Shown one piece after another: positions 26,882 to 35,272 of a DNA stretch of 64,000 nucleotides. The translations under genes and the position numbers were made by a program. Source of the DNA: Candidatus Thermochlorobacter aerophilus. Lineage in GTDB: Bacteria > Bacteroidota > Chlorobiia > Chlorobiales > Thermochlorobacteraceae. The notes under the pieces were generated by a model. The model made no database searches. It saw only the letters and a list, made by a program, of their open reading frames with translations, and was not told the origin of the DNA. The stretch lies in the NCBI GenBank assembly GCA_002794105.1, contig PHFL01000049.1, forward strand, positions 38,226 through 102,225, in the 5' to 3' direction. Position 1 is the stretch's first letter, and each line of letters opens with the position of its first letter.

Positions 26882-27972
26882 AGAAAAGCCACTTTATTTT
26901 TTTTCTGCTGTTCGTGTCGCTCGAAGGCAAGGCTAATGAGCTGCTCAATGAGTGTAGGATAGGCAATGCCAGAAGCCTCAAAAAGCTTGGGATACATGCT
27001 GATGGATGTAAAGCCGGGAATAGCATTAAGTTCATTGATAAAAAGGCGGTTGGTCTCACGTTCCAGAAAGAAATCGGCGCGTGCCATGCCTTCGCATCCA
27101 GTGGCGCGATAAGCCACTTTGGCAGCCTCTTGAACTTTTCTGGCAAGTGTTTTAGGTAAAGCAGCTGGAATAAAAAGCTGAGAGCCAGATTTGATATACT
27201 TGGCTTCGTAGTCGTAGAACTCATTGACAGGAACAATTTCACCTACAACTGAAACCGATAGGTTGGTATTGCCTAAGACCGCAACTTCTAGCTCGCGTGC
27301 ATTGATGGCTTGCTCGATAAGAAGTTTGGCGTCATACTCTGCGGCAAGTGCTATGGCTTGATGCAGTTGCCGGCGATTCTTGGCTTTTGAAATGCCCACT
27401 GATGAGCCCAAGCGTGCAGGTTTGACGAACATCGGATAGCCTAACTTCTTTTCGGCTTCAGCGAAAATGTCGTGGCGGCGTGCTGGAAGTTCATCGCGAA
27501 AGACAACCATGTATTTTGGCACGCGAAGACCAGCAGCTTTGAAGCAGATTTTGGCAAAAGCTTTATCCATCGTCAGAGCACAAGCCAAAACCCCACAACC
27601 GACATAAGGCACATTATGCATCTCTAGCAAGCCCTGAATTGTCCCATCTTCGCCAAACGGACCATGCAAGACTGGAAAGGCAACATCAAACTTGCTGAAA
27701 TCAAACTTGAATAAATTTTGCAGAGCCACTTGTGCAAGTTCAGCTTCTACAGCACGAAGTGCAGCGCGGTCTTTAATCAAGTGCTCATATTCCAACGAAA
27801 GAACGCGTTGTGAAAGAGTTTTACCAAGCCATTTGCCATCTTTGGTAATGTAGATAGGCGTGATATGATACCGGGAGTGATCGATTGCTTGAACAATAGA
27901 GCGTGCAGAAATAATGGAAATTTCGTGCTCACCAGAGCGACCGCCAAAAATCAGGGCAAGACGGATTTTCAT
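26878..27972 (-). CDS. ddl: D-alanine--D-alanine ligase
   Basis: Makes the D-Ala-D-Ala dipeptide for peptidoglycan, with ATP, in the cytoplasm. The 364-residue ATP-grasp enzyme shows GGRSGEHEISIISA at the N-terminus, FPVLHGPFGEDGTIQGLLE, the VKPARLGSSVGISK nucleotide loop, and ADFFLERETNRLFINELNAIPGFT in segments for metal binding. The length and motifs are typical. The start ATG is at 27972. It lies 37 bp downstream of lptC on the same strand and may share its operon, giving a cell-envelope group. Confidence 0.95.
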   Translation of the reverse strand: MKIRLALIFGGRSGEHEISIISARSIVQAIDHSRYHITPIYITKDGKWLGKTLSQRVLSLEYEHLIKDRAALRAVEAELAQVALQNLFKFDFSKFDVAFPVLHGPFGEDGTIQGLLEMHNVPYVGCGVLACALTMDKAFAKICFKAAGLRVPKYMVVFRDELPARRHDIFAEAEKKLGYPMFVKPARLGSSVGISKAKNRRQLHQAIALAAEYDAKLLIEQAINARELEVAVLGNTNLSVSVVGEIVPVNEFYDYEAKYIKSGSQLFIPAALPKTLARKVQEAAKVAYRATGCEGMARADFFLERETNRLFINELNAIPGFTSISMYPKLFEASGIAYPTLIEQLISLAFERHEQQKKNKVAFL

Positions 27973-28009
27973 TTGGGTTTTTGTGAGTTCAGCCGTTGAA
28001 TGCTTGCTC

Positions 28010-28582
28010 TCACTCCTCGAGTTCTTGGCGCACCTTCATGACTGCAGTAGCATTGAAGATGCGATAGTTCCTAAGATGCTGGTCACTTTCAAACCCGTAT
28101 CCACTTAAGGTTTCATTAGGGCGCTGAATGGTAACAAACTTATCGGAACGAATTTTTTGGTCATTGCTTGTCCACTTGGCATATTCAGTGCGCACAGTCG
28201 TGCAGTCATCTGTCACCATAACAACGCGACCGAAAACTTCAATGTCATTGTTAGGGTAAATAATACCACGCAGGGCATTCAGGGAAGAGGTATGTTGACC
28301 AGCTGAATTATAGAAGTGCACCTCGACGCCACCATCTAAGTGTTTTTCAGTGTTTGGACCGCCTCGGGCATACTGTGAAACATGGGGCGCGTAGATTGTA
28401 GCTTTCATTCTTCCTGAATCTGTATAGGTAATGCGCGCATTCCATGTTTCCTGAACAGGAAAGTCCTTGTGGATAATCAGTAAGCTACGGCGAGGCGGTG
28501 CAGATTTACTGCTGCAAGCCAAAACCCATGCAGCAAGAAGGAAAAGTATTGCACCTAAGCCAAGTCTAGGCAAGTGCTGCAT
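28010..28582 (-). CDS. lptC: LPS export ABC transporter periplasmic protein LptC
   Basis: A 190-residue protein with a lipoprotein-like N-terminus (LFLLAAWVLACSS). It has a beta-jellyroll body with ARITYTDSGRMKATIYAPHV and the LptC-like segments NALRGIIYPNNDIEVFGRVVMVT and AKWTSNDQKIRSDKFVTI. It links the inner-membrane Lpt ABC transporter to LptA/LptD. Other Lpt inner-membrane parts are not in the window; LptD is at 42143. It follows the OmpH genes by 44 bp and precedes ddl by 37 bp, all on the minus strand. Confidence 0.85.
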   Translation of the reverse strand: MQHLPRLGLGAILFLLAAWVLACSSKSAPPRRSLLIIHKDFPVQETWNARITYTDSGRMKATIYAPHVSQYARGGPNTEKHLDGGVEVHFYNSAGQHTSSLNALRGIIYPNNDIEVFGRVVMVTDDCTTVRTEYAKWTSNDQKIRSDKFVTIQRPNETLSGYGFESDQHLRNYRIFNATAVMKVRQELEE

Positions 28583-28625
28583 AAAGCACTAACAGAACAG
28601 AAGGGACAAACCCTTGGCAACAAGA

Positions 28626-29180
28626 CTATCTGATAGCATCAATGACTTTGTAGGTCAGATTGACATTTTTGTCGCCATATAGTACAGTGTTAGCAATGCC
28701 ACCCTTGCTGATGACAAGGGAGTATCCTTGCTGCTGTGCAATTTTTTCAATGGTTTTTGCAATCTTTTCTTCAAGTGGTTTGAGCAACTCGGCTTGCTTT
28801 TGTTGCAGTGCAGCGCTCTTGCTCTGTTCAAGCTGGCGGTACTGTGCAAGTTGTGCCTGAAGCTCTTCTTCTTTTTTCTTTTGCTCGTCAGGTTTCATAA
28901 GGGTTTTTTTCCGTTCATACTCATCGAAGGCTTCTTTGAGGTCTTTCTGCTTCTTCTCCAGTTCTTTTAGAGCTTGCTGTTGCTCCTTTTCCAACTTTTC
29001 TCGAATAGACTTTGCTTCAGGCATTTCTGCCAAGACCTTTTCGACCTCAACAAATCCAACCCGTTCGCCAGGAGGCGGTACAGCCGCAGAGCCAACAATG
29101 AAGCCAAATGCTAAACCAAAACCGAGCAAAGCCCCCTTAGCGGCAGGAAATTTACTTGCAAGTTCTTTGATGCTTGCCAT
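28626..29180 (-). CDS. OmpH/Skp-family periplasmic chaperone (copy 1)
   Basis: A 184-residue OmpH/Skp-like protein. After an N-terminal hydrophobic segment (GALLGFGLAFGFIVG) it has RVGFVEVEKVLAEMPEAKSI and a long charged coiled coil (about residues 50-130, EKEQQQALKELEKKQKDLKE), and ends with a small beta strand (GYSLVISKGGI, LTYKVIDAI). The start at 29180 is fixed by AAGGAGGG at 29193-29200 rather than the upstream ATG at 29222. These chaperones hold outer-membrane proteins in the periplasm. It is paralogous to the adjacent gene at 29232 and precedes lptC. Confidence 0.85.
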   Translation of the reverse strand: MASIKELASKFPAAKGALLGFGLAFGFIVGSAAVPPPGERVGFVEVEKVLAEMPEAKSIREKLEKEQQQALKELEKKQKDLKEAFDEYERKKTLMKPDEQKKKEEELQAQLAQYRQLEQSKSAALQQKQAELLKPLEEKIAKTIEKIAQQQGYSLVISKGGIANTVLYGDKNVNLTYKVIDAIR

Positions 29181-29192
29181 TGCAGTATGTTT

Positions 29193-29200
29193 CCCTCCTT
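29193..29200 (-). promoter_or_regulatory. Strong ribosome binding site of OmpH copy 1
   Basis: AAGGAGGG on the minus strand, 12 bases from the ATG at 29180. It lies inside the alternative longer reading, which argues against the ATG at 29222. Confidence 0.6.
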
Positions 29201-29231
29201 GAATTTTTAGGTGTTTAGACATGTTAAAATC

Positions 29232-29792
29232 TTACCGACCAAATTGCAGGTTACTTGAACCACGACGCAAAGTACCTGAAACTTTCTCTAAAACTTTCTG
29301 GGTAAGATTGTGTTCTTCGTTAGCATAAAGCAGAAGTGTGTCTGAAGCTCTATCAAAGACAAAGTCATATCCTTCTGCAGTAGCCACTTCCTTGAGCGAC
29401 GCAAAAATTCGGTCTTGAATTGGTCGCATCAATTCTGACTGTCTGCGAAAGTACTCACCATTTACACCAAATTTTTGGTTTTGATACTCCGAAATTTCTC
29501 GCTCGGCAGCAAGCAATTCATTCTGTTTTTGTTTCTTGATTTCTTCGGTGTAGAGAATTTCTCGCGCTCGATAGTCTTGAAATAGTCTCTCAAGATGCTC
29601 ACGCTTTCTTTTAATCTCAGCTTGCCACTCGTTTGAAAGCAATTCTAGCTTGCGCTTTGCATCTTGTGCTTCTGGCAAAGCATCAATGATGACTTGTGAA
29701 TCAATAAAACCAATCTTCTGCGTAGTTTGAGCAAAAAGAGCATTGCAATTGATGCACAAGTACAAAATCCCTAGCGCGAGTATGATGCGCAT
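29232..29792 (-). CDS. OmpH/Skp-family periplasmic chaperone (copy 2)
   Basis: A 186-residue paralogue of the neighbouring OmpH protein, with a cleavable signal (ILALGILYLCINCNALFAQ), KIGFIDSQVIIDALPEAQDAKRKLE, a long charged coiled coil (LERLFQDYRAREILYTEEIKKQKQ), and a C-terminal strand GYDFVFDRASDTLLLYAN. It is upstream in the minus-strand order: OmpH2, OmpH1, lptC, ddl. An AAGGGG site about 12 bases before the ATG serves as ribosome binding site. The tandem arrangement is common in Bacteroidota. Confidence 0.85.
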   Translation of the reverse strand: MRIILALGILYLCINCNALFAQTTQKIGFIDSQVIIDALPEAQDAKRKLELLSNEWQAEIKRKREHLERLFQDYRAREILYTEEIKKQKQNELLAAEREISEYQNQKFGVNGEYFRRQSELMRPIQDRIFASLKEVATAEGYDFVFDRASDTLLLYANEEHNLTQKVLEKVSGTLRRGSSNLQFGR

Positions 29793-29902
29793 ATTACTTG
29801 CCCCTTGAATTTTCTTCGTTACCCCCTACCCTTAGACTCTAAAAGTAGTAAATTTCTAAGCTTTCTTCAAGCCTACACATGTGTCATAACAGCACTTATG
29901 CG

Positions 29903-29925
29903 ATGCAACTTCGCAATAGTTGCAT
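29903..29925. promoter_or_regulatory. Inverted repeat, possible operator
   Basis: ATGCAACT (29903-29910) and AGTTGCAT (29918-29925) form a perfect 8-bp inverted repeat with a 7-base spacer. It lies in the 245-bp gap between the divergent OmpH2 and LPP20-like genes and fits a dimeric regulator site; no regulator is known. Confidence 0.4.
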
Positions 29926-30022
29926 AAATAAATCATTTCCTGAAATGGGAGTAAGTCGTATATTCAAAAGCAAACTTACCAGCAAACTGGGTAAGCTAAT
30001 TAATCTAACCTAAAATGAACTC

Positions 30023-30030
30023 AAGGAGGG
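30023..30030 (+). promoter_or_regulatory. Strong ribosome binding site of the LPP20-like gene
   Basis: AAGGAGGG, seven bases before the ATG at 30038. It identifies the start and suggests strong expression. Confidence 0.75.
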
Positions 30031-30037
30031 TTATCCA

Positions 30038-30634
30038 ATGAAAAAGTTTTGCATTCTTCTTGCTATAGTGTCTATTTCTGCTGTAGCAGTAATCGGTTGC
30101 GGTGGCGGTGGTGCAGTTCGGCAGGTCGAAGAAGAATTCACGGAAGTCAAGCAAATGGCGCCAGAATTGTATGCTCTAGCAGAAACAATCAATAAGAAGG
30201 GCGGCATTGCCGAAGTAGCATACTCTGAATCACCCCGACAAGATTTTGCTGAGCAAAAAGCGGTAATGGAATGCCAGCGCAAAATCTCCGAGCGTTATGA
30301 AGCAAAGGTGCAGGCGCTGACCAAAAAATTTGCTGAAGAAATTCAAGGCAATACTTCTGCAGGAGGACCTGAAATCAACGAGGCTTTTACGAATGTAATG
30401 AAAGTCTCAAGCAAGAGTGTATTGCAGGGTGCAACAAAACTAGCTGCTCCGAAAGTCTACAAAAAGAAAGATGGGCAGTATCGTGTCTATGTCGTCTATG
30501 GCATGGATCCAGACATGCTCAATCAGTCTATTATTGACCAAACTAAGACGAATCCCAAGCTTTACGAGAGATTTCGTGCCTCACAAGCCTATAAGGAACT
30601 AGAGAGAGAAATGGCGGAATACGACAGTAAGTAA
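30038..30634 (+). CDS. LPP20-like lipoprotein
   Basis: A 198-residue lipoprotein with signal MKKFCILLAIVSISAVAVIGC (cysteine at 21). The body carries the LPP20-like layout: a helical first part (AEQKAVMECQRKISERYEAKV), a middle with FTNVMKVSSKSVLQGATKL, and an edge strand KKDGQYRVYVVYGMDPDML. It is probably anchored in the outer membrane. It has a strong ribosome binding site and an excellent terminator. The next gene, at 30716, has a related layout. Confidence 0.75.
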   Translation: MKKFCILLAIVSISAVAVIGCGGGGAVRQVEEEFTEVKQMAPELYALAETINKKGGIAEVAYSESPRQDFAEQKAVMECQRKISERYEAKVQALTKKFAEEIQGNTSAGGPEINEAFTNVMKVSSKSVLQGATKLAAPKVYKKKDGQYRVYVVYGMDPDMLNQSIIDQTKTNPKLYERFRASQAYKELEREMAEYDSK

Positions 30635-30654
30635 AAGTTCCAAGCACCACTGCC

Positions 30655-30682
30655 AAAGGCGAAGCATGACTTCGCCTTTTTT
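30655..30682 (+). terminator. Rho-independent terminator after the LPP20-like gene
   Basis: A perfect 10-bp stem AAAGGCGAAG / CTTCGCCTTT (30655-30664, 30670-30679) with a CATGA loop, followed by more T residues. Confidence 0.9.
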
Positions 30683-30685
30683 GTT

Positions 30686-30693
30686 TATCTTTG
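30686..30693 (+). promoter_or_regulatory. Possible TAnnTTTG promoter box
   Basis: TATCTTTG exactly matches TAnnTTTG, 22 bp upstream of the ATG at 30716 and immediately after the previous gene's terminator. The -33 position falls inside the terminator stem and lacks TTG. Confidence 0.4.
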
Positions 30694-30715
30694 AGAGACA
30701 AAATGCAATGCCGCT

Positions 30716-31567
30716 ATGAAAGCCCTGCTGCTATTTCTTGCTTGGTGCATGCCTGTTGCACTCCAAGCGCAAGTCTACCCAGAATGGTTTCTCTATCCTT
30801 CTCGCTATCCTAATCTGGTAGTTGGGTTTACTTACAACCAGACGCCAGCTGAAATTGATGGCGCAAGAATGTACTGCGTCTATCAGGAATGCATTGCTGA
30901 TGGCAAGTATATTGTCTACACTAATGAAAAAGATGACCGATTTTTGATTGAAAGTGACTACTACTACTACTTTCCAGACAGTCTTCTGCAAACGGTTCAA
31001 GATAGATTGCATCAAGTCGATTGCTTCATAACAAGTGTGGCTCGGCGTGATATGGCTTGTCTATTTTCGCTGGACTCGGCAGTTAGCATACCAAGAAAAT
31101 TCATAGATATTTCTCAGCTCCCTGAACCTGAATGGATAAAAAAGCGATTTTGGATAGAAGGTGGATATGTCTATGGAGTAGGGCTATACACTTCACAGGG
31201 CAATAAGAACGATGCATGGAAGACTGCCGAAGAAAAAGCCTTTTTTGCGATAATGACCAATATGGTGAGCAAATTCTACTCGATACGACTGGCTACAGAA
31301 AGTAACATTGCTCATCAAAAGCTCTATGAGACAGCCTCTGCACTCAAGCTAAAGTTTCAACTAAAAAACATTGAAGTTTTGGAGCGCTGGAATTCGGTCA
31401 AGGATGAGCTCTTTTATGTATTAGTGCGTATCAAGCAATCAAACATTCGTTCGCCATTCCTGACGGTTCAGGGTCAGGTGCAAGATTCGCTGCGTGTGTC
31501 TAAAACAGCACCAGCTGTTGAGAAACAGGGTAAGATTAAACCAATGAGAGTGCAAGGTAGGAAGTAA
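30716..31567 (+). CDS. Exported LPP20-like protein
   Basis: A 283-residue exported protein with signal peptide ending LQAQ. It begins VYPEWFLYPSRYPNLVVGFTY, then has a Tyr-rich stretch, and a C-terminal half (EGGYVYGVGLYTSQGN, AWKTAEEKAFFAIMTNMV, YVLVRIKQS) that resembles LPP20-type domains. Function unknown. It follows the LPP20-like lipoprotein; the terminator and promoter box between them suggest separate transcription. It ends near the tRNA-Ser gene on the other strand. Confidence 0.65.
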   Translation: MKALLLFLAWCMPVALQAQVYPEWFLYPSRYPNLVVGFTYNQTPAEIDGARMYCVYQECIADGKYIVYTNEKDDRFLIESDYYYYFPDSLLQTVQDRLHQVDCFITSVARRDMACLFSLDSAVSIPRKFIDISQLPEPEWIKKRFWIEGGYVYGVGLYTSQGNKNDAWKTAEEKAFFAIMTNMVSKFYSIRLATESNIAHQKLYETASALKLKFQLKNIEVLERWNSVKDELFYVLVRIKQSNIRSPFLTVQGQVQDSLRVSKTAPAVEKQGKIKPMRVQGRK

Positions 31568-31633
31568 AATTTTACGCACCATCAGGGTTAGGCTCCACAA
31601 AATTTTTGATTGCGGCTCGTGCTGAAGGAAGTG

Positions 31634-31719
31634 TGGCGGAGGAAGGGGGACTCGAACCCCCACAGGCTTGCGCCCGGCAGTTTTCAAGACTGCTGCCATA
31701 CCAATTAGGCGATTCCTCC
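31634..31719 (-). tRNA. tRNA-Ser (anticodon TGA)
   Basis: An 86-nt gene read on the minus strand. The acceptor stem GGAGGAA pairs with TTCCTCC, followed by discriminator G and an encoded CCA end (31634-31636). The anticodon stem GCAGT/ACTGC encloses the loop CTTGAAA with anticodon TGA, and a long variable arm (CGGGCGCAAGCCTG) marks it as a serine tRNA. The T-arm is GGGGGTTCGAGTCCCCC. A promoter-like sequence lies just upstream. Confidence 0.97.
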
Positions 31720-31738
31720 AGTAGGGGTAGTAGTGGCG

Positions 31739-31767
31739 CAAATATAACTAAAATTTCTCTTTTTCAA
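31739..31767 (-). promoter_or_regulatory. Bacteroidota-type promoter of tRNA-Ser
   Basis: On the minus strand a TTG (31767-31765), an 18-bp spacer and TATATTTG (31746-31739) match the Bacteroidota -33/-7 layout exactly. The -7 box ends 19 bp before the 5' end of the tRNA. This is the best promoter in the window. Confidence 0.65.
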
Positions 31768-32015
31768 GTTGACTTGGGCAGGGTAGGCTGGACAGTTGGT
31801 AGCGTCTTTATAGGGCTTGGAGTACTATTAGCATGACAAGAACTGCTCTGAAAGCACCCTGTACATAGCTCTGCCATTGACAACTGTGTGGTGCAACGCG
31901 GGCACTTTGTAATAAACGGGTTTGTGACTTTAAAGCCACAAGTTGGGCACTTGCGCTCAAGCTGCGAAGCTGCAACTTGCCCAGAGGCTTGAACAGAGCA
32001 GGACGACATATACAA
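31764..32015 (-). CDS. Small zinc-ribbon-like protein
   Basis: An 83-residue protein with the cysteine pattern CPTCGFK...CPRCTTQL...CTGCFQ, which resembles a zinc ribbon with C-x2-C pairs about 12 residues apart. The N-terminus (MYMSSCSVQ) and the Ser/Pro-rich C-terminus are plain. It starts 14 bp after the threonine dehydratase gene ends, so it may be the last gene of that transcript. The tRNA promoter region lies within its 3' end. The function is unknown; it may bind metal or nucleic acid. Confidence 0.5.
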   Translation of the reverse strand: MYMSSCSVQASGQVAASQLERKCPTCGFKVTNPFITKCPRCTTQLSMAELCTGCFQSSSCHANSTPSPIKTLPTVQPTLPKST

Positions 32016-32029
32016 GTAGAGCTTGAAAA

Positions 32030-33007
32030 TTACGAGACTTTACATTTTTCAGATTCATACCACTCAACCACACGCTCCAGTGCAATGTTCGCACCACACA
32101 TGATAGCCACGACCACATCACTTTTTGACACAGGAATTTTGCCACCTAAAAGAGCGGCAATACAACATGAGGCAGCCGGTTCAACCAACAACTTTTCTTC
32201 TTGCAAAAGTTCTAGGAGCGATTGAATAGCATCGTCATCTGAGACGACTACGAGGTCATCGACATGCTTGGTAATAATCTCAAATTGCATTGGGCCAGTT
32301 TTTCTTGCCCCTAAACTTTCAGCAACAGAAGTGATGGCAGGCAACTCAATGATTTTGTTTGCTGCGCGGCTCAAATACAAACGATTGGCGCCCTCTGTTT
32401 CCACACCATAGACTTTCGTATGCGGTGAAAAATGTTTGACTGCTGAAATAATACCTGAAATCAATCCGCCGCCGCCAATGGAGACAACCATCGCATCAAT
32501 GTGCGGCAGCTGCTGGAGAAGTTCCAGCACAATCGTACCTTGTCCTGCCATGACTTGAACATGATCGAAGGCTGGGATATAGGCTTTGCCTTCACGCTTA
32601 GCAATCTCCATGGCTAATGCATCGGCTTCATCCCACGACTCGCCATGCAAGACGATTTTAGCGCCTAAGCGAGCAATGCGCTCGAGTTTGACTTTAGGAG
32701 TCTTTTCTGGCAAGTAAATAGTAGCTGGAATTTGCAATTTCAGGGCAGCAAGTGCAACTGCCATGCCGTGATTGCCTGCTGAAGCAGAGATAACGCCCTT
32801 TTGGCGCTGTGAATCCGAAAGCGAGAGAATGGCATTTGTAGCACCGCGCACCTTGAAGGAATTGGTCGGCTGCAAAGTCTCAAGTTTGAGATAGAGATTG
32901 GTTTTGAGTTTGTCACTAAAGTGACGTGAGAAAATAACAGGAGTAGGCAAGAGATAAGATGAGATGCGTTTGGCTGCAAGCTCAATTTCGTGCTTTTCAA
33001 TTAGCAT
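32030..33007 (-). CDS. Threonine dehydratase / serine racemase-like PLP enzyme
   Basis: A 325-residue fold-type II PLP enzyme that would deaminate threonine (or serine) to a 2-oxo acid. Motifs are the PLP lysine in TNSFKVRGATN, SASAGNHGMAVA and the phosphate loop VVSIGGGGLISGI. There is no C-terminal ACT domain, so it resembles the short catabolic form (TdcB-like) rather than the isoleucine-regulated IlvA. Cytoplasmic. The small zinc-ribbon gene follows closely. The substrate could also be serine, as serine racemases share this shape. Confidence 0.9.
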   Translation of the reverse strand: MLIEKHEIELAAKRISSYLLPTPVIFSRHFSDKLKTNLYLKLETLQPTNSFKVRGATNAILSLSDSQRQKGVISASAGNHGMAVALAALKLQIPATIYLPEKTPKVKLERIARLGAKIVLHGESWDEADALAMEIAKREGKAYIPAFDHVQVMAGQGTIVLELLQQLPHIDAMVVSIGGGGLISGIISAVKHFSPHTKVYGVETEGANRLYLSRAANKIIELPAITSVAESLGARKTGPMQFEIITKHVDDLVVVSDDDAIQSLLELLQEEKLLVEPAASCCIAALLGGKIPVSKSDVVVAIMCGANIALERVVEWYESEKCKVS

Positions 33008-33137
33008 GGTTGAAGTAAATTGCCGTTGAAACAGCAGTTAATCTAACACATCAGCACAGCTATACCAATCAAAAGATGCGCGTAAATAAGCAAGAAAATC
33101 ATTTTTTGTATTTTTACTCAAACCAGCTACGCTCATC

Positions 33138-34106
33138 ATGAAACGATATCCATCGCGAGGCGACAAAGCTACGCGCGCTGGGTTTGGTGAAGCCCTTGTG
33201 GAAGTTGGCATGCAAGATGAACGCGTGGTGGCACTATGTGCTGACCTGACTGAATCGCTGCAGATGAAGAAGTTTGAGAGAACCTTCCCGCACCGATTTT
33301 TTAATGTAGGGGTTGCAGAAGCCAACATGATTTCCATTGGTGCAGGACTAGCGCTCTGTGGCAAGATTCCGTTCGTGGGAACATTTGCCAACTTTGCGGC
33401 TGGTCGGTGCTTCGACCAAATCCGCCAATCGGTATGTTACTCCGATATGAATGTCAAAATTTGTGCGTCTCATGCAGGACTGACACTAGGTGAAGATGGA
33501 GCAACCCATCAGATTCTTGAAGACCTTGCCCTGATGCGCTCACTGCCAAATATGACAGTGGTCGTACCATGCGATTTTAGCGAAACAAAGCGAGCTGTGC
33601 ATGCCATTGCCCGACATAAAGGTGCTGTCTATCTCCGATTTAGTCGCCCAGCTTTGCCTGATTTTTCAACCGATGAGGTGCCTTTTGAGCTGGGTAAAGC
33701 AATTGAACTATGCGATGGAAGCGATGTAGCCATCATCGCCTGCGGTGTGATGGTCTGGCAAGCCTTGGAGGCGGCAAGTCAGCTCGAAAGCGAGGGCATA
33801 TCAGCACGCGTTATCAACATGCACACGATTAAGCCACTCGATGAAAACGCGATTCTCAAAGCTGCGCAAGAGACAGGTGCAATTGTGACGGCGGAAGAGC
33901 ATCAAATTAACGGTGGGTTAGGCGATGCGGTGGCAAATGTTGTCGTCCGTCATGCTCCAGTGCCTATGGAGATGGTCGCTGTCATGGATAAGTTTGGTGA
34001 GTCGGGAACTCCGATGCAACTGCTGCAAAAATATGGTCTAACCGCTGAACATATTGTCAAGAAAGCAAAGTCTGTTCTGAGACGCAAAGCACTAGCGGCA
34101 TCATGA
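33138..34106 (+). CDS. Transketolase, C-terminal subunit
   Basis: A 322-residue protein equal to the pyrimidine-binding and C-terminal domains of transketolase ([64 protein letters not shown]). Split transketolases work as a pair with a separate N-terminal thiamine-diphosphate subunit of about 270-290 residues, for the pentose phosphate pathway. The partner is not in this window, which is unusual because the halves are usually adjacent. It overlaps the next membrane protein by four bases (ATGA). Confidence 0.9.
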   Translation: MKRYPSRGDKATRAGFGEALVEVGMQDERVVALCADLTESLQMKKFERTFPHRFFNVGVAEANMISIGAGLALCGKIPFVGTFANFAAGRCFDQIRQSVCYSDMNVKICASHAGLTLGEDGATHQILEDLALMRSLPNMTVVVPCDFSETKRAVHAIARHKGAVYLRFSRPALPDFSTDEVPFELGKAIELCDGSDVAIIACGVMVWQALEAASQLESEGISARVINMHTIKPLDENAILKAAQETGAIVTAEEHQINGGLGDAVANVVVRHAPVPMEMVAVMDKFGESGTPMQLLQKYGLTAEHIVKKAKSVLRRKALAAS

Positions 34107-34504
34107 GAAGAGGATTCAAATACCTTTGGGCAATACCAGCAACGCTATTGGGTGCGATGTTTGTGCCTCTGGCATGGTGTTCGGGCGGAAAGGTAGAGGT
34201 AATAGAGGGCGCGCTGGAAATCTACGGCGGCGTGCCGACACTGTGGCTGAGGCTATGCCGTGCGAACGCCATGACGATTGGACATGTAATTTTAGGGCGT
34301 GATAAAGCCGCACTGCAACTTACGCGAGCACATGAGCATGTGCACATCAAGCAATATGAAGCATGGGGCGCTTTCTTTATTCCCGCTTATTTTCTCTCTT
34401 CCTTAGTTGCTTGGCTACGCTCAAGGCATCCCTACTACGACAATTACTTCGAGCAGGAAGCGTTCGAGAAAACCGCAAAGCCATGCAAGCGCGTGCAGAA
34501 TTGA
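34103..34504 (+). CDS. Small membrane protein with a zincin-like motif
   Basis: A 133-residue protein with a hydrophobic N-terminus ([20 protein letters not shown]) and a second hydrophobic stretch ([15 protein letters not shown]). Between them is the motif [17 protein letters not shown], which is rich in histidine and resembles HExxH metalloprotease-like sites. The start overlaps the transketolase stop by four bases, so the two are translationally coupled. A role in metal binding or proteolysis is possible but not shown. No specific family was named. Confidence 0.7.
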   Translation: MRRGFKYLWAIPATLLGAMFVPLAWCSGGKVEVIEGALEIYGGVPTLWLRLCRANAMTIGHVILGRDKAALQLTRAHEHVHIKQYEAWGAFFIPAYFLSSLVAWLRSRHPYYDNYFEQEAFEKTAKPCKRVQN

Positions 34505-34604
34505 CCGTGAGACGAAATCAACCATACAGCAAGTAAAACCTTTGGAGAGGACAAAAATTATTGCAATTTTTTATCGCCACTGAAATCTGTAAAAGCCGAA
34601 TCTT

Positions 34605-35051
34605 ATGATTACCATAAAAAAGATTCTCTGTCCTATAGATTTCTCAGAGGTATCTCACAATGCCATACGGTATGCGAAAGAATTTGCTTGCGCAATGGGA
34701 GCCGAGTTGATACTGTTGCATGTTGTAGAACCAATTACCATGACGGCAGAGACCGTACCATATGTGTCAGAAGCCGAGTTAGAGCGCAATGCCAAGGATG
34801 AATTGGCAGTGCTGGCTCAAAAAGAGTGTCCCCAAACGCTGACCGTTAAGCAATTGGTGAAAGTGGGTGTGGCGCCCGATACAATTATCAAAGTGGCAGA
34901 GCAAGAAAATGTGGACTTTTTAGTCATGGGGTCGCATGGCAGGACAGGGCTGACACGCCTGTTGCTGGGCAGCGTAACAGAGGCGGTGATGCGGCGAGCA
35001 AAGCTTCCAATTCTTGTTGTCAAGGAAAAGGAAAAAGAGTTCATCAGCTAA
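34605..35051 (+). CDS. Universal stress protein, UspA family
   Basis: A 148-residue Usp protein: ILCPIDFSEVSHNAIRYAKEFA at the N-terminus, a central VGVAPDTIIKVAEQ segment, and the ATP-binding signature MGSHGRTGLTRLLLGSV, ending AKLPILVVKEKE. The G-2x-G-9x-G motif is complete, so it probably binds ATP. Cytoplasmic; it is induced under stress in other bacteria. No obvious operon partner. Confidence 0.95.
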   Translation: MITIKKILCPIDFSEVSHNAIRYAKEFACAMGAELILLHVVEPITMTAETVPYVSEAELERNAKDELAVLAQKECPQTLTVKQLVKVGVAPDTIIKVAEQENVDFLVMGSHGRTGLTRLLLGSVTEAVMRRAKLPILVVKEKEKEFIS

Positions 35052-35272
35052 ACTGGATTAAAGAATTGCCTAAATGCATGAAGTCTTCCCCCTACCAGAG
35101 TAACAAATTGCACGATAGCGATGCTGGCAAAGCTATACACAGGCCGGACCTTGTAACGGCAAGCACTGCAATGTTACGAGATAGATAAATCTTGAAAGTG
35201 GTATTGAGATAATGCAGGACATTATGTATCTCGCACAAACCCGAGTTCTGCAGAAACAAATCTACAGCAATT

